A DNA stretch of 64,000 nucleotides from a virus, in IMG/VR virus record IMGVR_UViG_3300003690_003399, positions 16,076 through 80,075 of that record; one strand, written 5' to 3'. Made by a program: the position numbers and the translations under genes. Below, one piece after another: positions 54,201-62,712 of the stretch. Every line of letters starts with the position of its first letter. Position 1 is the stretch's first letter. The notes beneath the pieces were generated by a model. That model was not told where the DNA came from. It saw only the letters and a list, made by a program, of their open reading frames with translations, and made no database searches.

Positions 54201-54980
54201 GCTTTTCAAAAAGGTGTTGAAGGACTTCCTTATGCCGCAAACTATGCGGAACTCCAGGAATTAGAAAAAAATGGTACTTTGGTGCCATGGGCAAAGAACG
54301 TTAAACAAGAAAGATTTTTATTATCATTGGCTATTCAAGATTATTGTAATTTAAAATATTTTGATAAAAAACTTGGGTCTTATAATGCAGGGACTAAGAA
54401 TTCTCGGATAAACAAATTTCTTAAACTAGATCCAAGCGTCGTTTTACACGCGCTCCCCCTTCAAATTAAAGTTTTGGTGGCTTGTCACAATACCATCAAT
54501 CATACGCTCATACAGTGGGATAAAAATTATTCTACTGATAATAATCTTTATATAGGTGAAGTGGCCCCGAACGCCCCACTCGACGCCGCTAATAATAAAA
54601 GTTTACTTTTAGATAAATTTGGAGATTTTTGGTATAACCACCAAAATTTATTTGCAGTAGAATACTTATCAGGGTACAAAACAATAACACCACCATCTGT
54701 CCCAGGCCTGGTTCCACCTTCCACAAAATTTGAAAATATTTATAACTCTACTATTAAAACACCAGTTTGGAGTCCACTACCTACAGGTCTGCAGTATACC
54801 GGAATTTTATTATGTCGAATTAAAAAATTGAGATTTTCCTTTTTCAACCAAGGTCTCTATGATCTTTTCGATATGCCTCTTTATGACGAATATTTCTTTT
54901 TAAATTCAGGAAATATTCCTAACAATTGGGTAAATCAAACTAAGGGACAACAAATAACGTCAGACGTGGGATGGGCTTAA
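51255..54980 (+). CDS. Large virion protein, 1241 aa
   Basis: I chose ATG at 51255, which shares its first base with the previous stop (TAATG) and has GAGG 10 bases upstream; a GTG two codons earlier is possible. Beta-rich N-terminal part (KLKVTFDLFLEIPNI), then a long alpha/beta body, with no enzymatic motif I can name. Near 365-430 are YIIVPNQRIQDFRQIAIMQKHV and PITQLIFGGDYIDLRS. The C-terminus has a hydrophobic-aromatic section (KKLRFSFFNQGLYDLFDMPLYD). Probably a large baseplate or tail-fibre protein by position; function unknown. Confidence 0.58.
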   Translation: MNYEFNGLLDSILPNIYINRITLEQKNTQPLSNNKYDMTPHINQTIIPDNATSLTPDYGGFEDKLKVTFDLFLEIPNIDSNDFWKEILSQEFSKYLQVHIVLFKDNKAKEYYKKLLGQSSTAWPGTTVTPNAQDMIYFLQTGVSPHGDLGPNATWSFWDLTQGVDYEYIKISNIFSHLIASVGGSDIMSSKEKFHHIKEKYTKILPDGTIVHKVPIQMSTEINGAFPSDLAAIAYSAPLASEFSEVLTMYGVENMSSPVAGDDNAVPTHPTGRLATEVIIQNGKIQDRGMIFFVSAKQDSLEFKHMEGQLWFGGVHKNIDNDGNNRYAAGNEHSEFSHPYLDYIIVPNQRIQDFRQIAIMQKHVANFNPITQLIFGGDYIDLRSNTAAASFDNYGTFSNLLTAVDKGKYVKLFFSIDWGKLLKKHCAVPALMDKLASDQTDESTNELKMMMNATATPVSFKVFRERIGGPTETRVVDTKNNASIMINRLGRELIYDNYPALYYFKNKKDPANNAASSLLPIKLSPTFHSFNGFAKSYSLTDYDIGAISSGLFKYSVEIGIKDPTISFFVLGLDVMRAGTKALKKYMYLANGTGTELGKAAQLNYWNSYLGKFESGFIEKATDATGAYGFSIAPNDDPLLNLPLSIQYALTAFDFMMKLSKKDWTSLKVDISTEDTPTLSSEWKIAIANMLNPDTASPASITAVYEIFDTLTSHLNNFINSFSTAKMPKVDSGEFYEVDDAGNTVSFSGSPLLLTNSPVSSGTPQKNIIVTHTFEDPTELVNTTNFDAGYDVFANIKNKMNFSNGLKVMQLSLLSARSHQEYEKYFKANGTLDVPFHTKAPDPFGGGEYVANLSDAIDDGGLVPTSVFTVAMNEYVQGKWTQYTRLPLAIKDLNEENEYWKLINNIIRYKLNLAGNPGDESWLGYGGPGGKSKDQIPGSQFISNTMERILKEYQSLAYLGANFIHEHKAFWGEGEEGPKGGKGAFQKGVEGLPYAANYAELQELEKNGTLVPWAKNVKQERFLLSLAIQDYCNLKYFDKKLGSYNAGTKNSRINKFLKLDPSVVLHALPLQIKVLVACHNTINHTLIQWDKNYSTDNNLYIGEVAPNAPLDAANNKSLLLDKFGDFWYNHQNLFAVEYLSGYKTITPPSVPGLVPPSTKFENIYNSTIKTPVWSPLPTGLQYTGILLCRIKKLRFSFFNQGLYDLFDMPLYDEYFFLNSGNIPNNWVNQTKGQQITSDVGWA

Positions 54981-54998
54981 AATAACATATTTGTTATT
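54981..54998 (+). other. Perfect 7-bp inverted repeat after the 1241-aa gene
   Basis: AATAACA, a TATT loop and TGTTATT begin immediately after the TAA of the preceding gene. The stem is AT-rich and no U-run follows, so it is not a classical terminator. It could shape mRNA processing or translation between the 1241-aa gene and the 99-aa gene. The effect is not predictable from sequence alone. Confidence 0.35.
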
Positions 54999-55027
54999 AA
55001 AACTAATTAATTATAGGAAATTTAAAT

Positions 55028-55327
55028 ATGGCAATTAGAGTAACACAATTATACAATTCAAACTTTTTTTCACAAGTAGGCAATGAATACATTTGCACCG
55101 GGTACATGTTTGATGAAGATCTTCAAAAAGAGCCCATGGACATTCAATTAGAAAAAGCCAGTATTTTCATGGCCAATCAAGTAATGATTGATCCAAACAC
55201 TGGAGAGGTTTTAACGGGCGCCACCGCCAACGTAGCAGCTGCAGCAGCCACAGCCAAGTCTACCGGGGGCGCATCAGCGCCTGGTGCTTCGTCAATGGGC
55301 GGCGCAACACAAGGCAGCAATTATTAA
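55028..55327 (+). CDS. Small virion-type protein with Ala/Gly/Ser tail, 99 aa
   Basis: A ribosome site (TAGGAA) precedes the ATG. Residues 1-55 look like a small ordered domain (TQLYNSNFFSQVGNEYICTGYMFDED). Then VMIDPNTGEVLTGA matches the start of the next protein (AYIDPKTGDVLGED). The last 35 residues are low-complexity Ala, Gly, Ser and Thr, a flexible linker-like tail. It lies 2 bases before the next gene. Perhaps a tail cap or connector for the 1034-aa protein; inferred. Confidence 0.55.
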   Translation: MAIRVTQLYNSNFFSQVGNEYICTGYMFDEDLQKEPMDIQLEKASIFMANQVMIDPNTGEVLTGATANVAAAAATAKSTGGASAPGASSMGGATQGSNY

Positions 55328-55329
55328 AA

Positions 55330-58300
55330 ATGGCTTATATTGATCCAAAAACTGGCGACGTTTTAGGCGAAGACAGCCCCGAAGTTGAAAGTGCTATATT
55401 AAACTCAATAATAAAGGGTGCTCAATCACAATTAATTTGTATACCTTTTGGCATACCGTATGCGTGTCCCGAAGGGTATACTTGCCCAGGAATACCCTTG
55501 GGATCCCAGGCCTGGATGCCCGGCGTCCTTGATTCTTCTGATTTCGCTGAGAATTGGGCTCTTCAACTACTCGATACAGTCGTGTCGAATATGACGCCTT
55601 ATAATTATGATTTTTCAATCGGTGGCAATGGCAATTCCGCGGGCTGGAACGCACACCCAGGATCTTTCGCGCCACTTGCGCAGGATGTTCATGACTTAGA
55701 CAAATTAAGAGGGCTTGTTTTTTCCAGAATTAAAGATACTAGATATGATACAAACTCCTCAAATGCCCCTAAAATTTTTATAGAAGAGCGTTCCGCTGAT
55801 TATCTAAATTATTCATATAGCCCGTACGCGCTGACGATGCAAAACGAAGGCGGCATGGGAATCAGCCAGGAAAACCTTAAGTTTTTGTCGGGCTGGATAC
55901 CAGACCCACAAGAGGCAGCGATTGGACAAGATAAAGGCCACGATACCTTGGGCTTGCTTTTATTAAAGATGGCGCTCACGGTCCCAGCCAATTCTTATCT
56001 AGATGCGACTTTTAGAATACAAAAATCTTTTGCCGAAACGGCGTATACTGAAGCTGCTGGGGAGGCGCTTGGAATTTCAGATCCTGTAAAAGTTAAAGCG
56101 CATTATAATTTTTATATACAACCATATGAAAAGATAATTAAAGACTTACACAAACTTCCACTCGGTTCGACTGATATATTGATGACAGAAGTAATAATAC
56201 CTAATTTATATGCGTTAATGATTGATATGCCCAAACTTGGAAATCCAGGATTAACATCAGAGTTCGACCTCGAACATGGAGATCAGTGGCAATATCATGG
56301 CGACGACGAGGTGATATACACCAATGCAGCTTTTAGTTCTGGATACGCCCATGCAGCAGCCACCATCACCCCAGGCATAGTGTACACCCCAAAGGCGAAG
56401 TCCGGGCCGGTCGAAACCTTCAATGAGTATTTAAACAAATTTGCAGAAGCTTTGAAAAAAACTGCCGAAAGCCACACTGGCGACGTACCTTATTCTTTGA
56501 GCCTCACTCTTCCAGAGAAAAGAAAATATGATACTATTGGGGTATCGGCATATAAAATACAAGATTATATGGATGAAGCGGATAAGATTAAGAAGTTTTT
56601 TCCAATGCATGTTGATATAGAGATTCCGGCAGAGAATGGCGGTAAGATTGGAAAAATACTTTATGAAGCTTCATTATTTGATGAGTTTATGCAATTAATA
56701 ATTGCAGCCATGTTTCCGCGCGGCACCAACAACAACGTGGATTTCCACTGGCCGACAACTATAATTAAGAAGGATTCCTCTATCTATGATGATCCTCTTA
56801 CACAGGGGGTTGATCTCGCAAAAGAGAAAGACACTCTTTATCGCGAACCTTTAATTAATCTATGGCTGAATGATATCTTGAACGACGCCTCGATGCCAGA
56901 TTTAGATAATTTTAAAACCAATACTCTAGGCACTCTCATTGATGATGGCCCCACACTCAACTTTTTGAAGAAGATCAACCCCTCATTGTCCGCGCCCTTT
57001 ATTAGACCTATTATTTTTGGAAAGAAAAAAACAAGCAGTATGCCATTCATTACTAATTTAAAATGGGCCGCCGCAAAAAAGAAAATTTTAAATTTTATTA
57101 GCCAGAAAACAAGAGCAGTAAGTGATATATATGATGGCAAGCTAGCTTATTCTGAAATACTTTTCTACGAAGTGGTAAAGTTCCGCCGCACCGGGACCCC
57201 CACAGATTTTGGAGGAACATTTGTGCAAAATATTTTCTTACCAAACACACCCAATATGGCAGTTTTAAAGTACATTGATACGCAGGTTAAATACGACAGT
57301 GATTATTATTATCAAGTATATGCGCACACAGTTGTTATTGGTACACAATATGACTTTGCGAACATATCTAAAAGTGAAGATGTCCTTACATTGGACGACA
57401 ACACCGAAGCAACAGAGACCCATATTTCCTATTTGTACACCCCATCGGTCTTTTTGATGCGCGTGCCTTACTATAACACATATGTCACAATGAGCGATGT
57501 CCTTACTGCCGAAGAAACAGGCCAAGACTTCACTGTAGATACAATGGATATAGATAAGAATGCAGCCAAGCTAGAAGAAACTCCTATTGTTTCTCACCCA
57601 CCAGTTTTCCCGGATGCTGTCTTTATCCCCCTTTCTGGTGAAAAGAATAAAATATTACTAAATGCAGCCTTAAATATAGGAGAATATGATTTAGTTCCGG
57701 AGTCTATTGAGGATAACGGAGACTGGGCAAGCGACTTGGAAAGAATTAAAAAAAATCAAAAAAAGATCGGCACCAAAACAAAAATAACTTATAAAGAAGA
57801 TGATTATTGTGGCCAAATAGAGATTTTAAGAATAGAAAATCGGCCTCTGGCGTGGGCAGACTTTGCTCCAATAAGCAATTATTTAATAGGCTACGCTGGG
57901 GGCTCTTCCAATTTTGGACAGATCATCGAGCAACAGCCCAACAAAGACTATTACTATACCGTGAGAGCTATCGATGTGCATGGATATTATTCTAATCCAT
58001 CGCCGATCTATCAAGTAAGAATAGTTAATAAAGTTGGTGAGGCACCCTATACTATAGTCAACATGTTTTTTATCGATGAAGAGCCAGAGAAGAAAACAGT
58101 AGGAAAAAAAGATTTAATGAAGTATATACGAATTCAGCCAGCTTTTAAGCAATCATATCTTGACGATAAATCAATCACAGAAGATTATAATTCTGTAGAA
58201 GATTTTACAGCTGCCATAAGCAATGGAACCGCCGTCTTGTATAATTTCATTGGAGACCAAACCTTAGAGGAGGATAAAGAAGTATTTGGTCATGAATTTA

Positions 58301-58434
58301 AATTTAGATTTACTAGCAAAAAAACTGGAAGAAAGTTTGATTTGAACCTTTCTATCGATGAGCCGTACACAACAGCAGGAACTGGCGAAAGTACACTAGG
58401 CGTAACAGATAGCTATAGCTCAGGAAAATGTTAA
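55330..58434 (+). CDS. Large virion protein with fibronectin-III-like domains, 1034 aa
   Basis: The N-terminus carries a paired-cysteine loop (CIPFGIPYACPEGYTCPG). Around residues 640-680 and again near 870-905 are fibronectin-type-III-like strands: DSDYYYQVYAHTVV in the first and DYYYTVRAIDVHGYYSNPSPIYQVRIV in the second, the usual YxxVxAxD...S pattern. A weakly hydrophobic, charged centre lies between. FN3 domains are common on virion surfaces and bind sugars loosely. No enzymatic motif. It follows the 99-aa protein by 2 bases and shares its IDPxTGxVL motif. Confidence 0.6.
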   Translation: MAYIDPKTGDVLGEDSPEVESAILNSIIKGAQSQLICIPFGIPYACPEGYTCPGIPLGSQAWMPGVLDSSDFAENWALQLLDTVVSNMTPYNYDFSIGGNGNSAGWNAHPGSFAPLAQDVHDLDKLRGLVFSRIKDTRYDTNSSNAPKIFIEERSADYLNYSYSPYALTMQNEGGMGISQENLKFLSGWIPDPQEAAIGQDKGHDTLGLLLLKMALTVPANSYLDATFRIQKSFAETAYTEAAGEALGISDPVKVKAHYNFYIQPYEKIIKDLHKLPLGSTDILMTEVIIPNLYALMIDMPKLGNPGLTSEFDLEHGDQWQYHGDDEVIYTNAAFSSGYAHAAATITPGIVYTPKAKSGPVETFNEYLNKFAEALKKTAESHTGDVPYSLSLTLPEKRKYDTIGVSAYKIQDYMDEADKIKKFFPMHVDIEIPAENGGKIGKILYEASLFDEFMQLIIAAMFPRGTNNNVDFHWPTTIIKKDSSIYDDPLTQGVDLAKEKDTLYREPLINLWLNDILNDASMPDLDNFKTNTLGTLIDDGPTLNFLKKINPSLSAPFIRPIIFGKKKTSSMPFITNLKWAAAKKKILNFISQKTRAVSDIYDGKLAYSEILFYEVVKFRRTGTPTDFGGTFVQNIFLPNTPNMAVLKYIDTQVKYDSDYYYQVYAHTVVIGTQYDFANISKSEDVLTLDDNTEATETHISYLYTPSVFLMRVPYYNTYVTMSDVLTAEETGQDFTVDTMDIDKNAAKLEETPIVSHPPVFPDAVFIPLSGEKNKILLNAALNIGEYDLVPESIEDNGDWASDLERIKKNQKKIGTKTKITYKEDDYCGQIEILRIENRPLAWADFAPISNYLIGYAGGSSNFGQIIEQQPNKDYYYTVRAIDVHGYYSNPSPIYQVRIVNKVGEAPYTIVNMFFIDEEPEKKTVGKKDLMKYIRIQPAFKQSYLDDKSITEDYNSVEDFTAAISNGTAVLYNFIGDQTLEEDKEVFGHEFKFRFTSKKTGRKFDLNLSIDEPYTTAGTGESTLGVTDSYSSGKC

Positions 58435-58470
58435 TTAAAGAACGAAAAAACAAATAAAACTTACTAATTA

Positions 58471-58478
58471 TATAAATA
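58471..58478 (+). promoter_or_regulatory. Candidate T4-type late promoter (TATAAATA)
   Basis: TATAAATA lies in the 57-base gap before the gene at 58492, 13 bases from its ATG, with AGGAG following. It matches the element recognised by gp55-type sigma factors. The implied transcript start would fall near 58484, giving a very short leader, so the match could be chance in AT-rich DNA. Confidence 0.4.
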
Positions 58479-58491
58479 AAGGAGTATTATT

Positions 58492-59466
58492 ATGGGATTT
58501 TTAGATAATAGTGGTGACATTATTTTAGATGCAGTGTTGACCGACGCTGGCCGCAAAAGACTAGCAGAGGGAAATGGCTCATTTAAAATTACTAAATACG
58601 CTTTTGGCGACGACGAGATTAACTATGGTAATTATGATCCCACTAACACCAACGGCAGCGCATACTATGATTTACAAATTCTACAAACCCCCATACTAGA
58701 AGCCTTTACAAACAACACCGCAACAATGAAATCAAAATTGATGACCTTAACCAATAACAATATTCTTTATTTACCCGTAATCATTGTAAGTCAGGCCATC
58801 TCAAGATACCAACTTAATAATATTATAGGATCCGGCTCAGTTGTAGTACCAGTAGATATCACAACTGTTAACAAATTCACTGATGTCGACAGCGCACCCG
58901 GGCTCGGCATGGGGCCTTATATTGATGGCACGAACCCTGGTGGATCTACGAGTCAAGATATTAGATGTGATCAAGGTCTAAACACATTAGAAATACCAGC
59001 AACATATAAGCTTGATGCTGAACTGACAGAACATCAATATATTGTAGAAATAGATAATCGTTTTGGACAAATTACAGCCGGCACATTAGCCGGCACCGGC
59101 CAAGTGGGACAAGTTAAACAATCATATTCTTTTATTGATGATGATAATGTTGCTAGCTATTATTTGTCAACAGCAGTATACGTTGATGATATCAAAGCAA
59201 AATCCACAACGGGCATCAGCAACGCCGAAGAACAATCGAATGACGCCCTCAAAGGCCCACGTGGCACCAAGTTAGAAATTAGAATTAGAGCCTCCACAAA
59301 TTTGAGGACTAGCACGTATCTATTTGAAAGATTGGGAAGCACTTTTTCTTTTACTATCAACGGCGTCGTCACCGATTTTTATGCCATTGATACAATTGTC
59401 AGAATCACCGGCGCAACTACAGGATATAAATTGGACCTCCCAGTTAAATTTGTGAAACAACAGTAA
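58492..59466 (+). CDS. Virion-associated protein with N-terminal FLD-type module, 324 aa
   Basis: Strong ribosome site AAGGAG. The first 45 residues (MGFLDNSGDIILDAVLTDAG, then RKRLAEGNGSFKITKYAFGDDEINYG) are a module shared with the protein at 50194 and familiar from marine phage tail genes. The rest is beta-rich with short repeats (AGTLAGTGQVGQVKQSY) and ends in a beta strand (DFYAIDTIVRITG). Probably part of the tail fibre or baseplate periphery. It is followed by two related fibre-like proteins, and the TATAAATA element just upstream suggests late expression. Confidence 0.65.
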   Translation: MGFLDNSGDIILDAVLTDAGRKRLAEGNGSFKITKYAFGDDEINYGNYDPTNTNGSAYYDLQILQTPILEAFTNNTATMKSKLMTLTNNNILYLPVIIVSQAISRYQLNNIIGSGSVVVPVDITTVNKFTDVDSAPGLGMGPYIDGTNPGGSTSQDIRCDQGLNTLEIPATYKLDAELTEHQYIVEIDNRFGQITAGTLAGTGQVGQVKQSYSFIDDDNVASYYLSTAVYVDDIKAKSTTGISNAEEQSNDALKGPRGTKLEIRIRASTNLRTSTYLFERLGSTFSFTINGVVTDFYAIDTIVRITGATTGYKLDLPVKFVKQQ

Positions 59467-59482
59467 TTAAAGGAAGAAACAT

Positions 59483-60547
59483 ATGGCTACTACATTTAAA
59501 ACGTTTTTGAATAACGACATTGCAACAACAAGAACCTTGTTGCACGAAGCAATCCCCATAACGGGAACCATTGTATCGGGGACATATAGTGATAATAATA
59601 TTAAAAACTACACTCATGGAATGTTTCAATCTGTTTATGATTATCCATATTTAAGTTCTTCCGCAAACCATATTTTTGATCTTACGGTTGGAATGGGCGC
59701 CAATAGTTTCTTTTCTTCTTCTAAAGTTAGTCAACAATTTACCAAAAAGAGAAATGTTTATGACCAAATGGCACAAGTTTTAGTTCCCTATGATATTAGC
59801 GGCAATATTCAGGCGTTTGACCAGGACGGCAAAATCCAAGATGGTGGTAACAAATTCAATGATGCCTTTTTCATTAATTTTGCTCGCCTCTTAAACAAAG
59901 ACGAAGTTAAAAAAGGATCCTTTACCATAGCCTTCTTAACGGGAGGAGTTGGAGGAGACACCACTAATTCATTAACAATATCAGATTATGGCGCCACAAG
60001 CAGCTTTAAAGTGAACAGCCCCACTGGTGAATACGGGTTGCTTTACACAAGTTCTGCCACCCCAGCCACAGACAGCGCGGTCGGGCATATTTATTATCAA
60101 GCCGGAATCGCAGTTATAACCGCTAGCATTTTTAGTAATAATTACTTAACCCCAACAGATTTTTGTGAATTCGGGGCCCCCGGAGCTACTTACGATACAG
60201 GCAGCTACCAAGCCGTTTTATCAGCTTCTACAATTCAATCCTTTGCGGACGGCTTAAGAAACAGATTATATAATATTCAATTTAATAATACAACTGAATT
60301 AAATTCAACAATTTACTTCTGTCGCGCAAATACAGGCGATTATAATTACTCTTCAAACCCGACATATATAAGCTCTAGTAAAATTGTGGTGAAAGCTAAT
60401 ATGCCTTTCAATGAACCCATTTCATATATAACAACAATTGGTCTATATTCTCCTCAAAATGAACTTTTGGCCGTAGCTAAAGTATCAGAGCCATTGAAGA
60501 AGACTCCTAGCAATGAGCTTACGTTGCGCGTCAGATTAGATTACTAA
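59483..60547 (+). CDS. Fibre/appendage-like structural protein A, 354 aa
   Basis: Ser/Thr/Asn-rich, beta-type composition typical of tail fibres (KNYTHGMFQSVYDYPYLSSS), with a glycine-rich central part (FLTGGVGGDTTNSLTISDYG). The C-terminal 80 residues (NYSSNPTYISSSK, ITTIGLYSPQNELLAVAKVS, LKKTPSNELTLRVRLDY) are clearly related to the next protein's C-terminus, so the two are paralogues that share an end domain. It has an AAAGGAAG ribosome site. Likely subunits of one structure; receptor binding is possible. Confidence 0.62.
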   Translation: MATTFKTFLNNDIATTRTLLHEAIPITGTIVSGTYSDNNIKNYTHGMFQSVYDYPYLSSSANHIFDLTVGMGANSFFSSSKVSQQFTKKRNVYDQMAQVLVPYDISGNIQAFDQDGKIQDGGNKFNDAFFINFARLLNKDEVKKGSFTIAFLTGGVGGDTTNSLTISDYGATSSFKVNSPTGEYGLLYTSSATPATDSAVGHIYYQAGIAVITASIFSNNYLTPTDFCEFGAPGATYDTGSYQAVLSASTIQSFADGLRNRLYNIQFNNTTELNSTIYFCRANTGDYNYSSNPTYISSSKIVVKANMPFNEPISYITTIGLYSPQNELLAVAKVSEPLKKTPSNELTLRVRLDY

Positions 60548-60551
60548 TGTT

Positions 60552-61724
60552 ATGCCTTATTATGAATTTAAAGACAAAGACATCCTTAGAAATACTTTAA
60601 AGACACATCCAGAATATCAATTTAATATTTATAGTGGAAGCATTTATTTAAATAATCAATATAATATATCTGGCGCCCATGTAAATAATGTAACTATGGT
60701 ACCCTCTGGCTTTGTTAGCTTATACGAATTAAACATTGATAGAACTTCCGATGATAAAATTTATCCTTTTATCACAAAGGATGGTAATTTTACATCTATT
60801 GGAACAGTTACAAATGCTGAGTATAATAGTAGCTTTCAATATGGAGACGTGATCAGCGGCTCTTATCCAATGTCGGCTAGTATTGTACGGCAAAGATTTG
60901 TCACTGGTCATGGTGATTCAGCTACTTCTCGGATTACAGCCTTAAAAAACACTTTAAATTATTATACATATCTCAGCCCCGCTTATCAATATAGTTCTTC
61001 CTTGGGAGATAAAGCTCAACAAGAAATTAATTTGATAAGTATTCCATCTATCTTTTTTGATAGTGGAATAAAGCCTGGTTCTGTTGATTTAAAGTTTTAT
61101 ATTACTGGCACTCTTGTTGCACAAGCCACCGATAAAAATAAAAATGGTGAATTATTTCAAGTAACAGGAAGTACATATGCACAAGCTAACGGTTCAAACT
61201 CTGTGGCTGGAGTTGTTTTATATAATGAGGGCTTTGTTCTGTTAACTGGAAGTTGGGATATAACAGAAGCTAGCTATGATTTTGGAGACATCACTCGTGT
61301 AGCTTCTTGGCGAGATTTCGCAGCCGGCGCCAACGATAATCAAGATACCACACTCACTCTTTCGGCCAGTTTCCAATTTAATTTTAAAGGAACGAATGAA
61401 ATCTCCACACTAGCTATGTATGCAATTGCGCCCAAGGGCAACTTAAACCATTCAAGTAATCCAACTTATCGTTTATATGAGAGTGCCTCTTTGGCACCTC
61501 GCTCGGAGCGCCATGCTTATGTAGAGTCTCCAAACATCCCAATGGCAAATACAATAAGCAGTTCATTCTGCAATTTTTCTGCGTCCTTTAAAAAACAAAC
61601 ATTTATTAGTAAAATAGGGATATATGATGACGATAGAAATCTTATAGCGGTAGCAAATTTGGCCACCCCTGTAAAGAAGACTGAAGATCGAGCGCTCACT
61701 TTCAAATTAAAACTAGACATTTAG
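60552..61724 (+). CDS. Fibre/appendage-like structural protein B, 390 aa
   Basis: Starts 4 bases after protein A. The N-terminus differs (YYEFKDKDILRNTLKTHPEY), the centre is beta-rich and Ser/Asn-rich (TITGTLVAQATDK-like strands), and the C-terminus ends NHSSNPTYRLYES, ISKIGIYDDDRNLIAVANLA, TPVKKTEDRALTFKLKLDI, which aligns with protein A. The two probably arose by duplication and then diverged at the N-terminus. No catalytic motif. Likely partner of A in a tail appendage. Confidence 0.62.
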   Translation: MPYYEFKDKDILRNTLKTHPEYQFNIYSGSIYLNNQYNISGAHVNNVTMVPSGFVSLYELNIDRTSDDKIYPFITKDGNFTSIGTVTNAEYNSSFQYGDVISGSYPMSASIVRQRFVTGHGDSATSRITALKNTLNYYTYLSPAYQYSSSLGDKAQQEINLISIPSIFFDSGIKPGSVDLKFYITGTLVAQATDKNKNGELFQVTGSTYAQANGSNSVAGVVLYNEGFVLLTGSWDITEASYDFGDITRVASWRDFAAGANDNQDTTLTLSASFQFNFKGTNEISTLAMYAIAPKGNLNHSSNPTYRLYESASLAPRSERHAYVESPNIPMANTISSSFCNFSASFKKQTFISKIGIYDDDRNLIAVANLATPVKKTEDRALTFKLKLDI

Positions 61725-61736
61725 AGAATCAAACAT

Positions 61737-62309
61737 ATGATATTAGGACTAGACATCTCAACCAGTATCACTGGCTATACAGTGGTAGACCATGAAGGCA
61801 AAATAATTCGCTGCGATGCGTGGGACATGCGTAATAAAAAGATATTTAAAGATCATTTTGAAAAGGCAAAATCTATAAAAGATGACCTTTGTTTTTTAAA
61901 AGCCCAGTACCCCATTAGTCAAATTTATATTGAAGAGCCATTTATGTTTTTTAACTCGGGTGGCTCTTCAGCAAAAACCATGGCGGTCCTTCAAAAGTTT
62001 AATGGGATTGTTTCATGGATTTGTTATGATATATTTACTCTCACACCAAATTATGTGAGAGCCGGCGAAGCACGGAAGCTTTGTGGAATAAAAGTACATA
62101 GAGGACAGAAAGCAAAGAAAGTTGTCATTCAATGGCTACTTGACAATGAGCCAGATTTTAAGGTAGAATATACATCAAAAAACAATCCGAAGCCTAAATA
62201 TTATGATATGGCGGACTCAGTGGTAATTGCTAAAGCTGGCTACTATTTATTCAAGAAGCAGAACCCACAAGTTTGTTATAACAAGGACTTACCAAATGAA
62301 ACTAACTAA
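61737..62309 (+). CDS. RuvC-like Holliday-junction resolvase/RNase H-fold nuclease
   Basis: A 190-aa protein with the RuvC catalytic layout: Asp6 in LGLDISTSITGY, Glu66/Glu67 in IYIEEPF, and Asp157/Asp160 in YYDMADSVVIA. The lysine/basic part (KVHRGQKAKKVVI) near 120 suits DNA contact. Such phage nucleases resolve recombination and replication branches before packaging. Its last 14 bases overlap the first gene of the tandem array, which starts at an ATG in another frame. Confidence 0.88.
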   Translation: MILGLDISTSITGYTVVDHEGKIIRCDAWDMRNKKIFKDHFEKAKSIKDDLCFLKAQYPISQIYIEEPFMFFNSGGSSAKTMAVLQKFNGIVSWICYDIFTLTPNYVRAGEARKLCGIKVHRGQKAKKVVIQWLLDNEPDFKVEYTSKNNPKPKYYDMADSVVIAKAGYYLFKKQNPQVCYNKDLPNETN

Positions 62310-62712
62310 ATCAAAACTTAAGCAACTAATCAAAGAAGTCTTTGAGGGCGAAAGCAAAGGAACCGACGCATACCCCCAATATGAATATCTTTTAGATGAA
62401 TTAGTTGACGCCGCCAGAAACGCTATAATGCCACTGGCAGTTGAAAAACTAAAAGAGGTGGGGGCCTTGAGCGAAGAAGAGGGAAGAGGTTTAACTTATA
62501 ACGATGTTGAATTAGAAATTGAAGAACCCTTAATGGATGCGCTTAAGCCACTAGCTAAATTAATTCAAGATAAAGTAGATCATGCCCCGGGCCGAGAGGA
62601 TGAAGAAGAATACGAAGAAGAGGAAGAGAAATACGCGCCTTCTACGGAATATACGAGTCCGAGTTTTCGCACGGCGCGAATGCAAAGCGGCTATTTCCAA
62701 GGAAAAAATTAA
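62296..62712 (+). CDS. Tandem-array protein 1 with shared N-terminal peptide, 138 aa
   Basis: I chose ATG 62296 because the same nucleotide block begins the next three genes; longer in-frame starts lie inside the resolvase gene. Protein: MKLTKSKLKQLIKE, then VFEGES and a helical body (LLDELVDAARNAIMPLAVEKLKEV), then an acidic stretch (EDEEEYEEEEEKY) and a Ser/Thr/Arg tail. The N-terminal peptide is a basic amphipathic helix ending I-K-E. It resembles the targeting/cleavage peptides of T4 internal head proteins. Family unknown to me. Confidence 0.65.
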   Translation: MKLTKSKLKQLIKEVFEGESKGTDAYPQYEYLLDELVDAARNAIMPLAVEKLKEVGALSEEEGRGLTYNDVELEIEEPLMDALKPLAKLIQDKVDHAPGREDEEEYEEEEEKYAPSTEYTSPSFRTARMQSGYFQGKN

